NCBI GenBank assembly: GCA_035551475.1
Contig: DASZMX010000151.1
Coordinates: forward strand, 1-37,344
Direction of reading: 5' to 3'
Origin: DASZMX01 sp035551475
Lineage (GTDB): Bacteria; Verrucomicrobiota; Verrucomicrobiia; Limisphaerales; Palsa-1400
DNA length: 37,344 nucleotides
The translations under genes were made by a program, and so were the position numbers. Every line of letters begins with the position of its first letter. Positions within the stretch are counted from its first letter, which is position 1. The notes beneath the pieces are model-generated. The model did no database searches and was not told the DNA's origin. It saw only the letters and a list, made by a program, of their open reading frames with translations. Shown one piece after another: positions 15,923-25,000 of this stretch.

Positions 15923-15939
15923 ACGCAGTTCCCCCCAAA

Positions 15940-17061
15940 ATGGCCAAACGAGATTATTACGAAGTCCTCGGCGTGGAACGCCGGGCCGACGAGGAAGAAA
16001 TCAAAAAGGCGTACCGCAAGCTCGCCCTCAAATATCATCCGGATCGCAATCCCAACGACAAAGCGGCCGAGGAAAGTTTCAAAGAATTAGGCGAAGCCTA
16101 CGAAGTCCTCGGCGACGCCCAAAGCCGCGCCGCGTATGACCAATACGGCCATGCCGCCTTTGATTCCCGCGCGCGTGCGCGCTCCGGTTTTCACGATCCG
16201 GGCGATATATTCCGCGACGTTTTTGGTTCGGGCAGCATTTTCGAGGATCTTTTCGGCGGCGGCCAAAGCCAGCGCCCCGGCGGCGCTCAGCGCGGCGATG
16301 ATCTGCGTTACGACATGCAGCTCACGTTTGTCGAAGCCGCGCAAGGCTGCGAAAAAGAGATTACTGTCAATAAAATGGATCAGTGCGAGATCTGCCACGG
16401 CAGCGGCGCCGAGGCGGGGGCCGTCACCAAGCCTTGCGCCACCTGCGGCGGGCGCGGCCAGGTCTTGAGTTCGCGCGGCATTTTCAGCATTGCCCAGACT
16501 TGTCCTCGTTGCCAGGGCCGCGGCCAGGTGGTGGACAAGCCCTGCCGCACCTGCGCCGGGGCCGGGCGCCGTGAGCGCACGTCCAAGATCAAAATCAAAG
16601 TCCCCGCTGGCGTCGAAGGCGGCTCCCGCCTCCGTTCGACCGGCAGCGGCGAAGCCGGCGTGCGCGGCGGCCCGTCGGGCGATCTTTACGTCGTCCTGCA
16701 CGTCCAGAAGCATGAAATCTTCGCGCGCGACGGCGATGACTTGATTTGCGACCTGCCCATCAGCTTTTCCCAGGCGGCGCTCGGCGACACCGTGGAGGCC
16801 CCGTCGCTCGATGGCCAAGTCGAGATCGAGATTCCTTCCGGCACGCAAACCGGCGCCACGTTTCGAGTCAAAGGCAAAGGCGTCAAGAACCTCCAGGGCT
16901 ACGGACACGGCGATTTGCTTGTGCGCGTGCACGTCGAAGTCCCGGCCAAACTCAACGCCGCGCAACGCGCCAAGCTCGAAGAGTTTGCCCGGCTTTGCGA
17001 CGAAAATGTTCATCCCATCAGCAAGGGCTTCCTCAAAAAGGCCAAAGGCCTGTTCCGCTGA
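15940..17061 (+). CDS. dnaJ: Chaperone protein DnaJ
   Basis: A 373-residue full-length type I DnaJ. The J domain (1-70) has HPD at 33-35, which stimulates DnaK ATPase activity. A Gly/Phe-rich linker follows (about 80-115). The zinc-finger domain has four CxxCxGxG-type repeats with Cys at 149/152, 166/169, 188/191 and 202/205. The C-terminal substrate-binding beta domains end in AKGLFR. The fourth repeat reads CRTCAGAG and the others are canonical. The stop shares one base with the rsmE start (TGATG). It functions with GrpE from the adjacent gene and a DnaK encoded elsewhere. Confidence 0.97.
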   Translation: MAKRDYYEVLGVERRADEEEIKKAYRKLALKYHPDRNPNDKAAEESFKELGEAYEVLGDAQSRAAYDQYGHAAFDSRARARSGFHDPGDIFRDVFGSGSIFEDLFGGGQSQRPGGAQRGDDLRYDMQLTFVEAAQGCEKEITVNKMDQCEICHGSGAEAGAVTKPCATCGGRGQVLSSRGIFSIAQTCPRCQGRGQVVDKPCRTCAGAGRRERTSKIKIKVPAGVEGGSRLRSTGSGEAGVRGGPSGDLYVVLHVQKHEIFARDGDDLICDLPISFSQAALGDTVEAPSLDGQVEIEIPSGTQTGATFRVKGKGVKNLQGYGHGDLLVRVHVEVPAKLNAAQRAKLEEFARLCDENVHPISKGFLKKAKGLFR

Positions 17062-17813
17062 TGCACCGGTTTTATGTCGCGCCCGGCGAGGCGGGCGGGG
17101 ATCTTCTGCGCCTGCCCGAGCGTGAGCGCCGCCACGCTGCGGATGTCCTGCGGGTCTCCCCCGGCGAAACTGTCACCGTTCTCGACGGTGCGGGTCGCGA
17201 AATCATCTGTCAAGTCAACGAGGCTTCGCGCCGCGACGTCACCCTCGCCGTTCGTAAAACCAAAGTTCATCCCGCCCCGGCTTGCCGCATCACCTTGGTG
17301 CAAGCGGTGCCGAAGGGGAAAATCATCGAGTCCATCATCCAAAAAGCCACCGAGCTCGGCGCGGCGGCCGTCGTGCCGCTTTTATCGGAACGCGTGGCGA
17401 CCCGGGTGGAAGATGGGGATGCCGCCGCGCATAAAGCGGAGAAGTGGACCCAAATCGCCGTTGAAGCCATCAAACAATGCGGACAGCCCTGGCTTCCCCG
17501 CGTCTATCCGCCGGTCACCCTTCCGTCCTACCTGGCATCGGCGGAGGCCGTCGATCTCGCGCTCGTCGGATCGCTGCAAGGCGATGGACGTCATCCGCGC
17601 GCGCATTTTGAAAAATACCGCGCCACCCACGGCCGCGCTCCCGCCAGCGTGCGTCTTTGGATTGGTCCGGAAGGGGATTTTACGCCGGGCGAACTGGACG
17701 CCATCCGGCGCTCGGGCGCGCAACCGATCACGCTGGGGCCGTTGGTGCTTCGCAGCGAGACGGCGGCCCTTTATACCTTGAGCGTGGTCAACTATGAAGT
17801 GACAGCCGCGTGA
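17061..17813 (+). CDS. rsmE: 16S rRNA (uracil-1498-N3)-methyltransferase RsmE
   Basis: A 250-residue protein. An N-terminal PUA-like domain (MHRFYV, HAADVLR) is followed by a SPOUT methyltransferase domain with QAVPKGKIIESIIQKATELG, WIGPEGDFTPGEL and LGPLVLRSETAAL, the trefoil-knot SAM-binding motifs of RsmE. It methylates U1498 of 16S rRNA in the ribosomal decoding region. The start ATG at 17061 overlaps the dnaJ stop by one base; the longer open frame from 16746 is a shadow of dnaJ. dnaJ-rsmE adjacency is common in bacteria. Confidence 0.95.
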   Translation: MHRFYVAPGEAGGDLLRLPERERRHAADVLRVSPGETVTVLDGAGREIICQVNEASRRDVTLAVRKTKVHPAPACRITLVQAVPKGKIIESIIQKATELGAAAVVPLLSERVATRVEDGDAAAHKAEKWTQIAVEAIKQCGQPWLPRVYPPVTLPSYLASAEAVDLALVGSLQGDGRHPRAHFEKYRATHGRAPASVRLWIGPEGDFTPGELDAIRRSGAQPITLGPLVLRSETAALYTLSVVNYEVTAA

Positions 17814-17820
17814 ACGGCGA

Positions 17821-18060
17821 TCAATTCATCGAGGCATCTTGTTCCCCGGACGGCATTTCCATGCGGCGCGGCCGCGCGCCGTCCCAAAGCGGGCGCATTT
17901 TGAAATTCAGGAACCAGAAGGTGCCTGCCGCCAATCCTCCCAAGCCGTAAAGCACGACCGTGCGTGTTTCGTCCGATGCGGTTGATCCGGGCAGAAAAGG
18001 GATGCCACACGCGAGCACCACCACTGCGCCTATGATTAAAAACACTCGTCTGACATTCAT
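17821..18060 (-). CDS. Small two-helix membrane protein, function unknown
   Basis: A 79-residue protein if started at the ATG at 18060 (MNVRRVF); an earlier ATG at 18096 would add a hydrophilic stretch. There are two predicted membrane helices, VFLIIGAVVVLACGIPFLP and TVVLYGLGGLAAGTFWFLNF, and a short charged tail. It ends 7 bases from the convergent rsmE stop. I recognise no family. Positive charge before helix one fits a cytoplasmic N-terminus. It may be real given the helix pattern, but the gene could also be fortuitous. Confidence 0.5.
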   Translation of the reverse strand: MNVRRVFLIIGAVVVLACGIPFLPGSTASDETRTVVLYGLGGLAAGTFWFLNFKMRPLWDGARPRRMEMPSGEQDASMN

Positions 18061-18407
18061 ATTGTTGTTTGGCCGCCTGCCATTTGCTAATTTCATGCCA
18101 ACTCCCAGCTCCTTTGTCTTGTTCTAATGATAACTCATTTTGCCCAAAAACTTTCGCGCGGCTTTTCTGAAATAAACATCCGCGCCTTGCTTATCCGTTA
18201 TGGAAAGAACTCCGACACATATTTTCGCGTTTCTGCCAACCTTGCCCAAATAACGTCCTGATCGAAAATGCCTTGCAGCCCATCTCGGTCTCGCGCCCAA
18301 ATCCGTAATCAGAACCGACAAGTTTTCCAATATTGCGACACTTTTTTTGCGGAGCGCAAAACCGTTGACTATCCGCGCCGCCGCGCCCCTAATAATCCTT
18401 GTTCGTC
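18061..18407. other. Intergenic region between divergent genes
   Basis: About 350 bases with noticeably lower GC than the flanks. A 68-codon minus-strand open frame at 18124-18330 has no recognisable domain and I do not accept it. The right-hand end carries the candidate promoter for the AraC-type regulator. No terminator-like hairpin with a T-run was seen. Confidence 0.5.
18365..18393 (+). promoter_or_regulatory. Candidate promoter for the AraC-type regulator
   Basis: TTGACT (18365-18370) is followed after 17 bases by CCTAAT (18388-18393), five and four matches to the consensus. The spacing is ideal but the -10 lacks the important A at position two. Predicted transcription start would be only a few bases before the ATG at 18408. 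Consensus match only. Confidence 0.3.
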
Positions 18408-19814
18408 ATGTCCATAACTCCATCCGACATTCCATTTGATGATCATCGGCCTCCACGCATCCTCATTATTGACGACAATCCCAGCATCCATCGCGATTTC
18501 GAATTAGTGTTCCTGGACGAATCGGAAAACGCCGCCCTCGACGCCGATGACCAGCGCATTTACGGAGCGCCCGCCCCCGTGGCGGCCCAAAAGGGCGCCT
18601 ATATTTTAGAGCACGCCCATTCCGGCCTGGAAGGCATTGCGCGGGTGACGCAGGACAAAGCCGCGCATCGCTACTTTCAGATGGCGTTTGTCGATATTCG
18701 CATGCCCGGCATGGACGGGCTCGAAACCATCGAGCGCATTTGGCGCATTGATCCCAAAATCCAAGTGGTCATCTGCACCGCTTACGCCGATTATTCGCAG
18801 GAGGATCTGACCGATCGTCTTGGCCACACGGACAAGCTGCTTCTGCTCAAAAAGCCGTTCGACAGCATCGAAGTCACGCAATTGGCCCGCACGCTGACCG
18901 AAAAATGGTATCTCGCCCGCCAAGCGGCGTTGAAGCTGGAGCAAATGGAATTGCTCGTTTCCCAACGCACGCAGCGGTTGATGGAATTGCAAGCCGACGC
19001 TGCCGCCCCCGCCGCGCCGCGCGACCAGGACCAGCCCGAGGAGCGCCTGCCGGTGATTTTGCTCGTGGCCGGTTCAGCCGACCTCACCCGCCAGGTTTGC
19101 GCGGCGCTGGAGAAAGACCATCAAACCACCGCCGTGGCCGACCCGGCGGCGGCCCTGGAGCGGGCGCGCGAGTTGGTCCCGGATTTGATCCTTATTGACG
19201 TTGCGCTGTCGGGCCTGGAGGGCCTGGCGCTTTGCCGCAGCCTGAAGGCCGATCTGGTGACCAGCCACATTCCCGTCATTGTCCTTTCCGCGGCGGAAAC
19301 GGCTGATTATCAGTTGCCCGCGCTCGACGCGGGCGCGGACGATTATCTGCCGCACGCCCTCAATCCCGCCACCCTCAAAGCGCGCGTCGCCACGCTGCTG
19401 GAATCCCGCCGCCAGCTTCGTTCCCGGTTCCACGAAGGAGCGGCGCTGCAACCGCGCGAACTGGCGCTCAATCCGACCGACGCCCGTTTTCTGCAGCGCA
19501 CCATCGCGGTGGTGGAGCAAAATTTGTCCGACTTTGAATTCGATGTGGACGCCCTGGCGCGCAGCGTGGCGGTGAGCCGCCGCCAGCTTTTCCGCAAATT
19601 AAAAGCTTTGATTGACACGACCCCCAAGGCCTTGATTCGTTCCGTCCGGCTGAAGCGCGCCGCGCAATTGCTGGCCGAGTCCCGCATGACGGTCACCGAG
19701 ATCACCTTTGCTGTGGGCTTCCTTGACGTGAAACATTTCCGCGCCTTGTTCAAGGACGAATTCGGCGTCCTGCCCAGCGAATACATCAAGCCCGAGGCTA
19801 GCGACCCATCGTGA
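18408..19814 (+). CDS. AraC-type response regulator with two receiver domains
   Basis: A 468-residue protein; the ATG at 18408 is preferred over TTG at 18399. The first receiver (about 17-165) has the acidic pair in IIDDNP, an insertion at about 38-62, phosphoacceptor Asp96 in FVDIRMPGMDG and the conserved Lys in LLLKKPF. A coiled linker follows (about 165-200). The second receiver (about 213-340) keeps Asp264 in LIDVALSG but has VAGS where the acidic pair should be, and His instead of Lys in YLPHALNP, so it is probably not phosphorylated. The C-terminal AraC helix-turn-helix (about 375-465) contains DVDALARSVAVSRRQLFRKL. Its last 17 bases overlap the convergent GH3 gene. No kinase is adjacent. 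Confidence 0.88.
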   Translation: MSITPSDIPFDDHRPPRILIIDDNPSIHRDFELVFLDESENAALDADDQRIYGAPAPVAAQKGAYILEHAHSGLEGIARVTQDKAAHRYFQMAFVDIRMPGMDGLETIERIWRIDPKIQVVICTAYADYSQEDLTDRLGHTDKLLLLKKPFDSIEVTQLARTLTEKWYLARQAALKLEQMELLVSQRTQRLMELQADAAAPAAPRDQDQPEERLPVILLVAGSADLTRQVCAALEKDHQTTAVADPAAALERARELVPDLILIDVALSGLEGLALCRSLKADLVTSHIPVIVLSAAETADYQLPALDAGADDYLPHALNPATLKARVATLLESRRQLRSRFHEGAALQPRELALNPTDARFLQRTIAVVEQNLSDFEFDVDALARSVAVSRRQLFRKLKALIDTTPKALIRSVRLKRAAQLLAESRMTVTEITFAVGFLDVKHFRALFKDEFGVLPSEYIKPEASDPS

Positions 19815-22026
19815 ATTTGGCCGACTGTGTTCCCGCCATCACGGTGATTTCGCCCGGTTCTACCGCCCATTTCCGATCCGCTCCCCACACCGCCAGGTCC
19901 GCCGCGCGCAGGCGCAGGGTCACGGTTTTTTGGCTGTGCGCCGGCAGGTGCACGCGCTCAAATCCCTTCAATTCCTTCACCGGTGTCGCCACGCTGGCCG
20001 TCGTGCGCCGCACATAGATTTGCGCCACCTCGTCGCCGTCCCGGTCGCCGGTGTTGGACAATTCAAACGAAACCGTTTCATCCCCGCCCTCGGCCGGCGC
20101 CAGGGCCAAATGATTGTAAGCGAAAGTCGTGTAACTCAGCCCTTGGCCAAACTCAAAGAGCGGCGTCCCATCGCCGTCCACATACTGGTTGTTCTTCGAC
20201 GGGAAATGATTGTAATACACTGGCAATTGCCCCATGCGCCGCGGGAAAGACACCGGCAATTTGCCCGAGGGATTGTTCTCGCCAAAAAGTGTTTCGGCGA
20301 TCGCTTTCCCGCCGAATTCCCCGGGATACCACGCCTCCAGGATTGCCGGCACATGTTCCGCCGCCCATGGAATTGTCAGCGCGCGGCCATTTTGCAACAC
20401 CAGCACGACCGGCGCGCCCGTGGAAACCACCGCCTCCAGCAACGCCTCCTGATTCCCGGGCAAGTCCAAATCCGAGCGATCGAAACCTTCGCCGGAAATT
20501 CCCTTCCATTCGCCCAGGCCCATGATGACGGCATCCGCTTTCCGCGCCGCCGCCACCGCCTCGGGGATGTTCTCGCCATCGGCAAAAAGCACTTCGGTTT
20601 GCGGCGAGACGATTTGCTTGATTTGCGCCAGCATCCCAAAATCCGCGGTCTCCTTCGTCACATCCGCATAATCGCCCAGCCGCGCCAGCGTGGCGTTGGT
20701 TCCAATCACCGCGATGCGCCGCAAATTCTTTTTCAGCGGCAACAGTCCGTTTTGGTTCTTCAACAGGACCATCGACTGGCGCGCCACTTCCAGCGAAAGC
20801 CGCAGATGCGCCAGCGACCGGCGCGTGGTTTTTTCCAGTTGCTCGTCGATGAAGGGGTTGTCAAATAAACCCAGCAGAAATTTGGCCCGCAACACCCGGC
20901 CGGCGGCGCGGTTGAGTGTCGCCTCAGAGACGGAGCCGTTTTTCACGCCGTCAATGATGGCGCCTTGAAAGACCTCATGATCAAAATCGTAAAACTGCAT
21001 GTCCACGCCGGAATTGAGCGCCAGCCGCACGGCGTCGCCGGGCGAATTGGCCACATGATGCGCGTCGTACAGCCGGCGAATCGCTCCCAGGTCCGATAGC
21101 GCAAACCCTTGAAAACCCCACTCCCCGCGCAAAACATCATTCAGCAGCCACGGGTTCGATGTGCAGGGGACGCCGTCGATGTCGTGATACGCCACCATCA
21201 CCGCCAGCGCATGGCCTTCGCGAATGGCCGGCTCGAACGACTTGAGCATCGTGCTGCGCATTTCCCGCTCGCCGGCATGGACTGGCGACGTGTTCAAACC
21301 GCTCTCGGGCGAACCGTGCGCCGCGAAATGTTTGGGCTCCGCGATTACGTTGTGATCGGTCGCCAGTGAATCTCCCTGCATGCCTTTCACATACGCCAAT
21401 CCGAGTTGGCCGGTCAGATACGGATCTTCACCGAAATCCTCTTCCACCCGGCCCCAGCGCGGGTCGCGCGCCAGATCCAGCACCGGCCCCAGGATCATGT
21501 CCACGCCGCGCGCCCGGGCTTCGGCCGCGATGGCTGCGCCTGTGGCCTGCGCCAATGCCGGGTTCCACGTCGCCGCCAGATTCACGCTTTGCGGAAAAAC
21601 GGTGTGATCGTAAGCCATGAAACCGTGCAACCCTTCCTCCAAAAAGAGCGCCGGAATGCCCCAGTGGCTGGAATGAATCACCCAAGTCTGCGCCGCGTTG
21701 TAGAGCGCGGCGTGCGGATACAAATCGTGAATCGATCCCACGCCGAGGGCGCCGAGCGTCTTTTCCGCCCGCGCCGGATCGAACGTGGCGTCCGGTTTGG
21801 CGTGAGTCACGTCCAAGGCCTGGCTCTTATCCAGCAAATCCTGGCAGCCGAAATACATGTCCAGTTGCCGCGCCTTTTCGGCCACGGACATCCGGCCCAA
21901 CAGATCCTGCACGCGCGCTTCCACCGGCGCGCTTTTGTCTTGATACGTCATGTCCGCGGCGTGCGCCGCGGTCAGGGCCAATCCGGTCACGGCCACGCCG
22001 CGCCATAAATGCTGGGGGATGCTCAT
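19798..22026 (-). CDS. Exported GH3 beta-glucosidase-type glycosidase
   Basis: A 742-residue protein from ATG 22026 with a signal peptide (1-23, VAVTGLALTAAHA). The GH3 N-terminal barrel (about 30-370) includes ARDPRWGRVEEDFGEDPYL and the nucleophile Asp312 in FALSDLGAI. The alpha/beta sandwich domain (about 400-640) carries the probable acid/base Glu513 in SGEGFDRSDLDLPG. A C-terminal fibronectin III-like domain begins after FEFGQGLSYTTF. Such enzymes release glucose or xylose from beta-linked oligosaccharides. It is the last gene of a three-gene unit and overlaps the preceding stop as ATGA. The context of a GH55-like protein suggests beta-1,3-gluco-oligosaccharides as substrate; that is inference. 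The longer frame to 22131 is a shadow. Confidence 0.93.
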   Translation of the reverse strand: MSIPQHLWRGVAVTGLALTAAHAADMTYQDKSAPVEARVQDLLGRMSVAEKARQLDMYFGCQDLLDKSQALDVTHAKPDATFDPARAEKTLGALGVGSIHDLYPHAALYNAAQTWVIHSSHWGIPALFLEEGLHGFMAYDHTVFPQSVNLAATWNPALAQATGAAIAAEARARGVDMILGPVLDLARDPRWGRVEEDFGEDPYLTGQLGLAYVKGMQGDSLATDHNVIAEPKHFAAHGSPESGLNTSPVHAGEREMRSTMLKSFEPAIREGHALAVMVAYHDIDGVPCTSNPWLLNDVLRGEWGFQGFALSDLGAIRRLYDAHHVANSPGDAVRLALNSGVDMQFYDFDHEVFQGAIIDGVKNGSVSEATLNRAAGRVLRAKFLLGLFDNPFIDEQLEKTTRRSLAHLRLSLEVARQSMVLLKNQNGLLPLKKNLRRIAVIGTNATLARLGDYADVTKETADFGMLAQIKQIVSPQTEVLFADGENIPEAVAAARKADAVIMGLGEWKGISGEGFDRSDLDLPGNQEALLEAVVSTGAPVVLVLQNGRALTIPWAAEHVPAILEAWYPGEFGGKAIAETLFGENNPSGKLPVSFPRRMGQLPVYYNHFPSKNNQYVDGDGTPLFEFGQGLSYTTFAYNHLALAPAEGGDETVSFELSNTGDRDGDEVAQIYVRRTTASVATPVKELKGFERVHLPAHSQKTVTLRLRAADLAVWGADRKWAVEPGEITVMAGTQSAKFTMGR

Positions 22027-25000
22027 AATGGTTGAATTTGCATGCGATAAAAGCGGCTCGCGCCGCCGGCGGGAACTTGGATGGTTTGGATGCTCCCGTC
22101 GCCGGAAACGGCAGCTCCGATGGGATTCCAATCTGCGTCTGTCAGGTTGTCTTTATACTGCGCCTGATAGCGGAACCCCACCTGCGTGAGAAAGGACAAA
22201 TTCACGGCGGCGCCACTCGTCGCCGCGGTGAGGGACACCGGTAGGACGGTGAGAGTCGTCGGCGCCAGCTCATAAAAATTCACGTTATAGCCGCCGTTGT
22301 CGGTTGTGATGCGGAGGGTTTGGGCCGCGCCGTTGTTGGTGAGGCGAACGAGATCGCCGCTCGCATTTTTCAAGGCCACCCAGGCAAAGCCGTGCCAGTC
22401 GCCGGTGTTCGGAACATCGAAGGTTCCCAGCTTCTTGAATGTTTGATTGACAGTGCCGAGTCCGCCGGTCACCACTGCCAGGCTCGCGGCATCGATCGTC
22501 ACGGGCGAGCCGTTCGGGCTGGCGGCGCGCATATAGATATTGTAAACGCCCGGCGGAAACAGCCGCGTATAATTTCCCCAGTTTCCGCCGTTGTTCCAGC
22601 CGACGTCGTAATCTTCCAGGCCATCGTAGGCCGCGCGCGGCAGGTCGCCCGCATTCTCGGTGGCTAATCCGCTGGGGTTGGGCCGGTAGGCCGCATCGCC
22701 GCCGCTGGCGTTGTGGCAATCAATCAAATCCACGGCGGCCAATCCGGCATAACCATTCGTTTGCGGGCCGCTCACAAAATGGCCGCCGCCATAATCGTAA
22801 TCTTCCGCTTCAAACGTGAAATTGTCGGGCGCAAATGTGTCAAAGGACACCGTCGCCGCAACCACGCGTCCGGCGTCATCGCGCGCGGTTAAGGTGGCGG
22901 TATAAGCGCGATTCACCGCCAGGCCTGTGTAGCTCACCTCCCAATTGGCCGGCGATCCGCTGAAAGCCAGGTTTGTCACCGTCACGCCGTTAATCTGGAC
23001 CGTGATGTTGCTGGTCTCGATGCCCGCCGCCGAGGCGGCCGCGAAATCCAAGTCGTCCGTGTACTGAAACAACGCTTCGCCGTTGGGCGAAATCCCATAA
23101 AGCACGGGCAGGGTGGGATCAAGCTGCGCATAACTTGACAGGCCAAAATCGTTCCAGGCGTTCACGGGGTTGGTCGAGGCGTTCACCATCGTGCAGCCAT
23201 TGTACGCGTAACAGCCGATGAACTCAGAAGTCGCGCCGGGCTTCCCGGAACCTGGGCTGAAGAAGACATTGTAGGGCGGGAAATTGCTCGTGCCGCTGTA
23301 GCTGATGTAGGCGGAATTGTTGATCAGATGAAAGACGCCGCCATTGACGACGCTGCCGATGAACGAATGCGTGTCCATGTGCGCCAGGTCGAAGCCGACA
23401 TCCCCGCCATTGACGACGAAATCCAGATATGTGCCGCCCCAGAGGACGGAGCCGAAAAAGCGCGCGGTTCCCTGGAAATTGGTTGTGCTTAACACCGCCA
23501 CGGTGGCTTGCGCGAGGTCGCCGTAGCCGCCGAAATTGAAAGTCGTCATGGGCGTGTTCACGGCGTTGATCTGGCAGGGAGCCGCCGCGTCCAGCACGAA
23601 ACCGCGAATCGTCGCATCGCAATAGTTATTGATCAGCGTGACGTTCGGCCCGCGACCGTTCTCGTCGCTGCACCGCGCGAATTCGTTCTCGATGATGCTG
23701 AAATCCTTCACCATCGTTTCCGCGCAATCGCCCAGTTCATACATGCGCAGATAATGGGAAACAAAGCTCAACACCGGCGCCTGGATGCTTTGCGGCAGGC
23801 TGCTTTGCGAATCAAGATTGTCGATCCAGTAAGTCCAATTGCAGTGGCAGTCAACAATTGTTCCCGAGGACCCATGCCCGATGTTGTAGCCGAGCCGCAG
23901 GGCCCAGCCATCCACCATGTCCAGGAAATGATTCGTGCACGTGTAGGTGTCGAGATCGACATAGTAATACGGATTCGGGCAGCACACGCCGATGGCATAG
24001 ACGTTCGGGCCGCGCCCTTGAATCGTCGGCGGGAACGGGATGCAATTGGTGTTTTGCGTTTCGTAACTGATGGTGACGCCGACCAAGCCGGCGCCCGCTT
24101 CCAAGGCGATCGCGGGAGGGCCGTTCGTCGTTCCTTGTCCGCCCAGCGGCTCCAAAATTGTGCCCTTGGCATGGCCATCGTTTCCGGGCCAGGTGCGGTG
24201 CCGCATTTCAAAGGAGCCGCGCAACTCCACGCCTGCCGGCACGTCCAGGGTGTTCGTAAGGCGGTACTTTCCCGCCGGCAAATAAACGATGCCGCCGCCG
24301 TTCGCGCCAGCGGCGTCGAGCGTGCTTTGAAGGGCCGCGCTGTCGTCGTGCGACCCGTCGCCGTAAGCGCCCCAGGGCGCTTCCGTGGCGACATACAAAT
24401 TGGTTTTGGCGGCGTGGCGGGACAGAAAATCCTGCGCGACGTTCGTCCAATAAACAATTGGCAGCGTGTTGGATTGCGGGGCGCGCGCGTCCACCAAAAC
24501 ATTTCCGGCATTCCCGTGATTGACAATGTTTGGCCCGCCGCTGAACGTGCAGCCCGTGAAGGCCGCCCGCGTGGCGGTGGCGCTCAGGATGGCGTTGGTT
24601 ACTCCCGAGAAGGCGCAATCCACCGCATTGAAAACGCCCGGCCCGGTCAATTGCAGCGCGTTGGAAATGGCGCAATCCTGGAACTGCATCCACGAATGCC
24701 AATCCGCTCCCGTCGAACTGACCGCCGGGCCATTCCGCCCGATGATCGTGCAATGGTCAAACATCGCGTTGGCGGCGTCCGCGGTGTTTGTGCGGTTGAC
24801 AGCCACATTGCCATCGAGGGTGAACCAGGCGAACATCAGCCCAAACGCGCTGGGCATGTCCTGCGCGAGGAGCGCCGTGCCGCAATTGCTCACCGCCCCG
24901 CCGTAAAATGTCATGCCGGGCTGGCCATTGCTCGCGGCGTTCGCCTCGATGCCGACACTGTAACCGCTGATAAATGTGTCCATGCACATTTCGCCATCGA

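Noticed and set aside
18124..18330. 68-codon minus-strand open frame
   Set aside because: No domain, no leader, no clear ribosome binding site; lies in a low-GC intergenic region.
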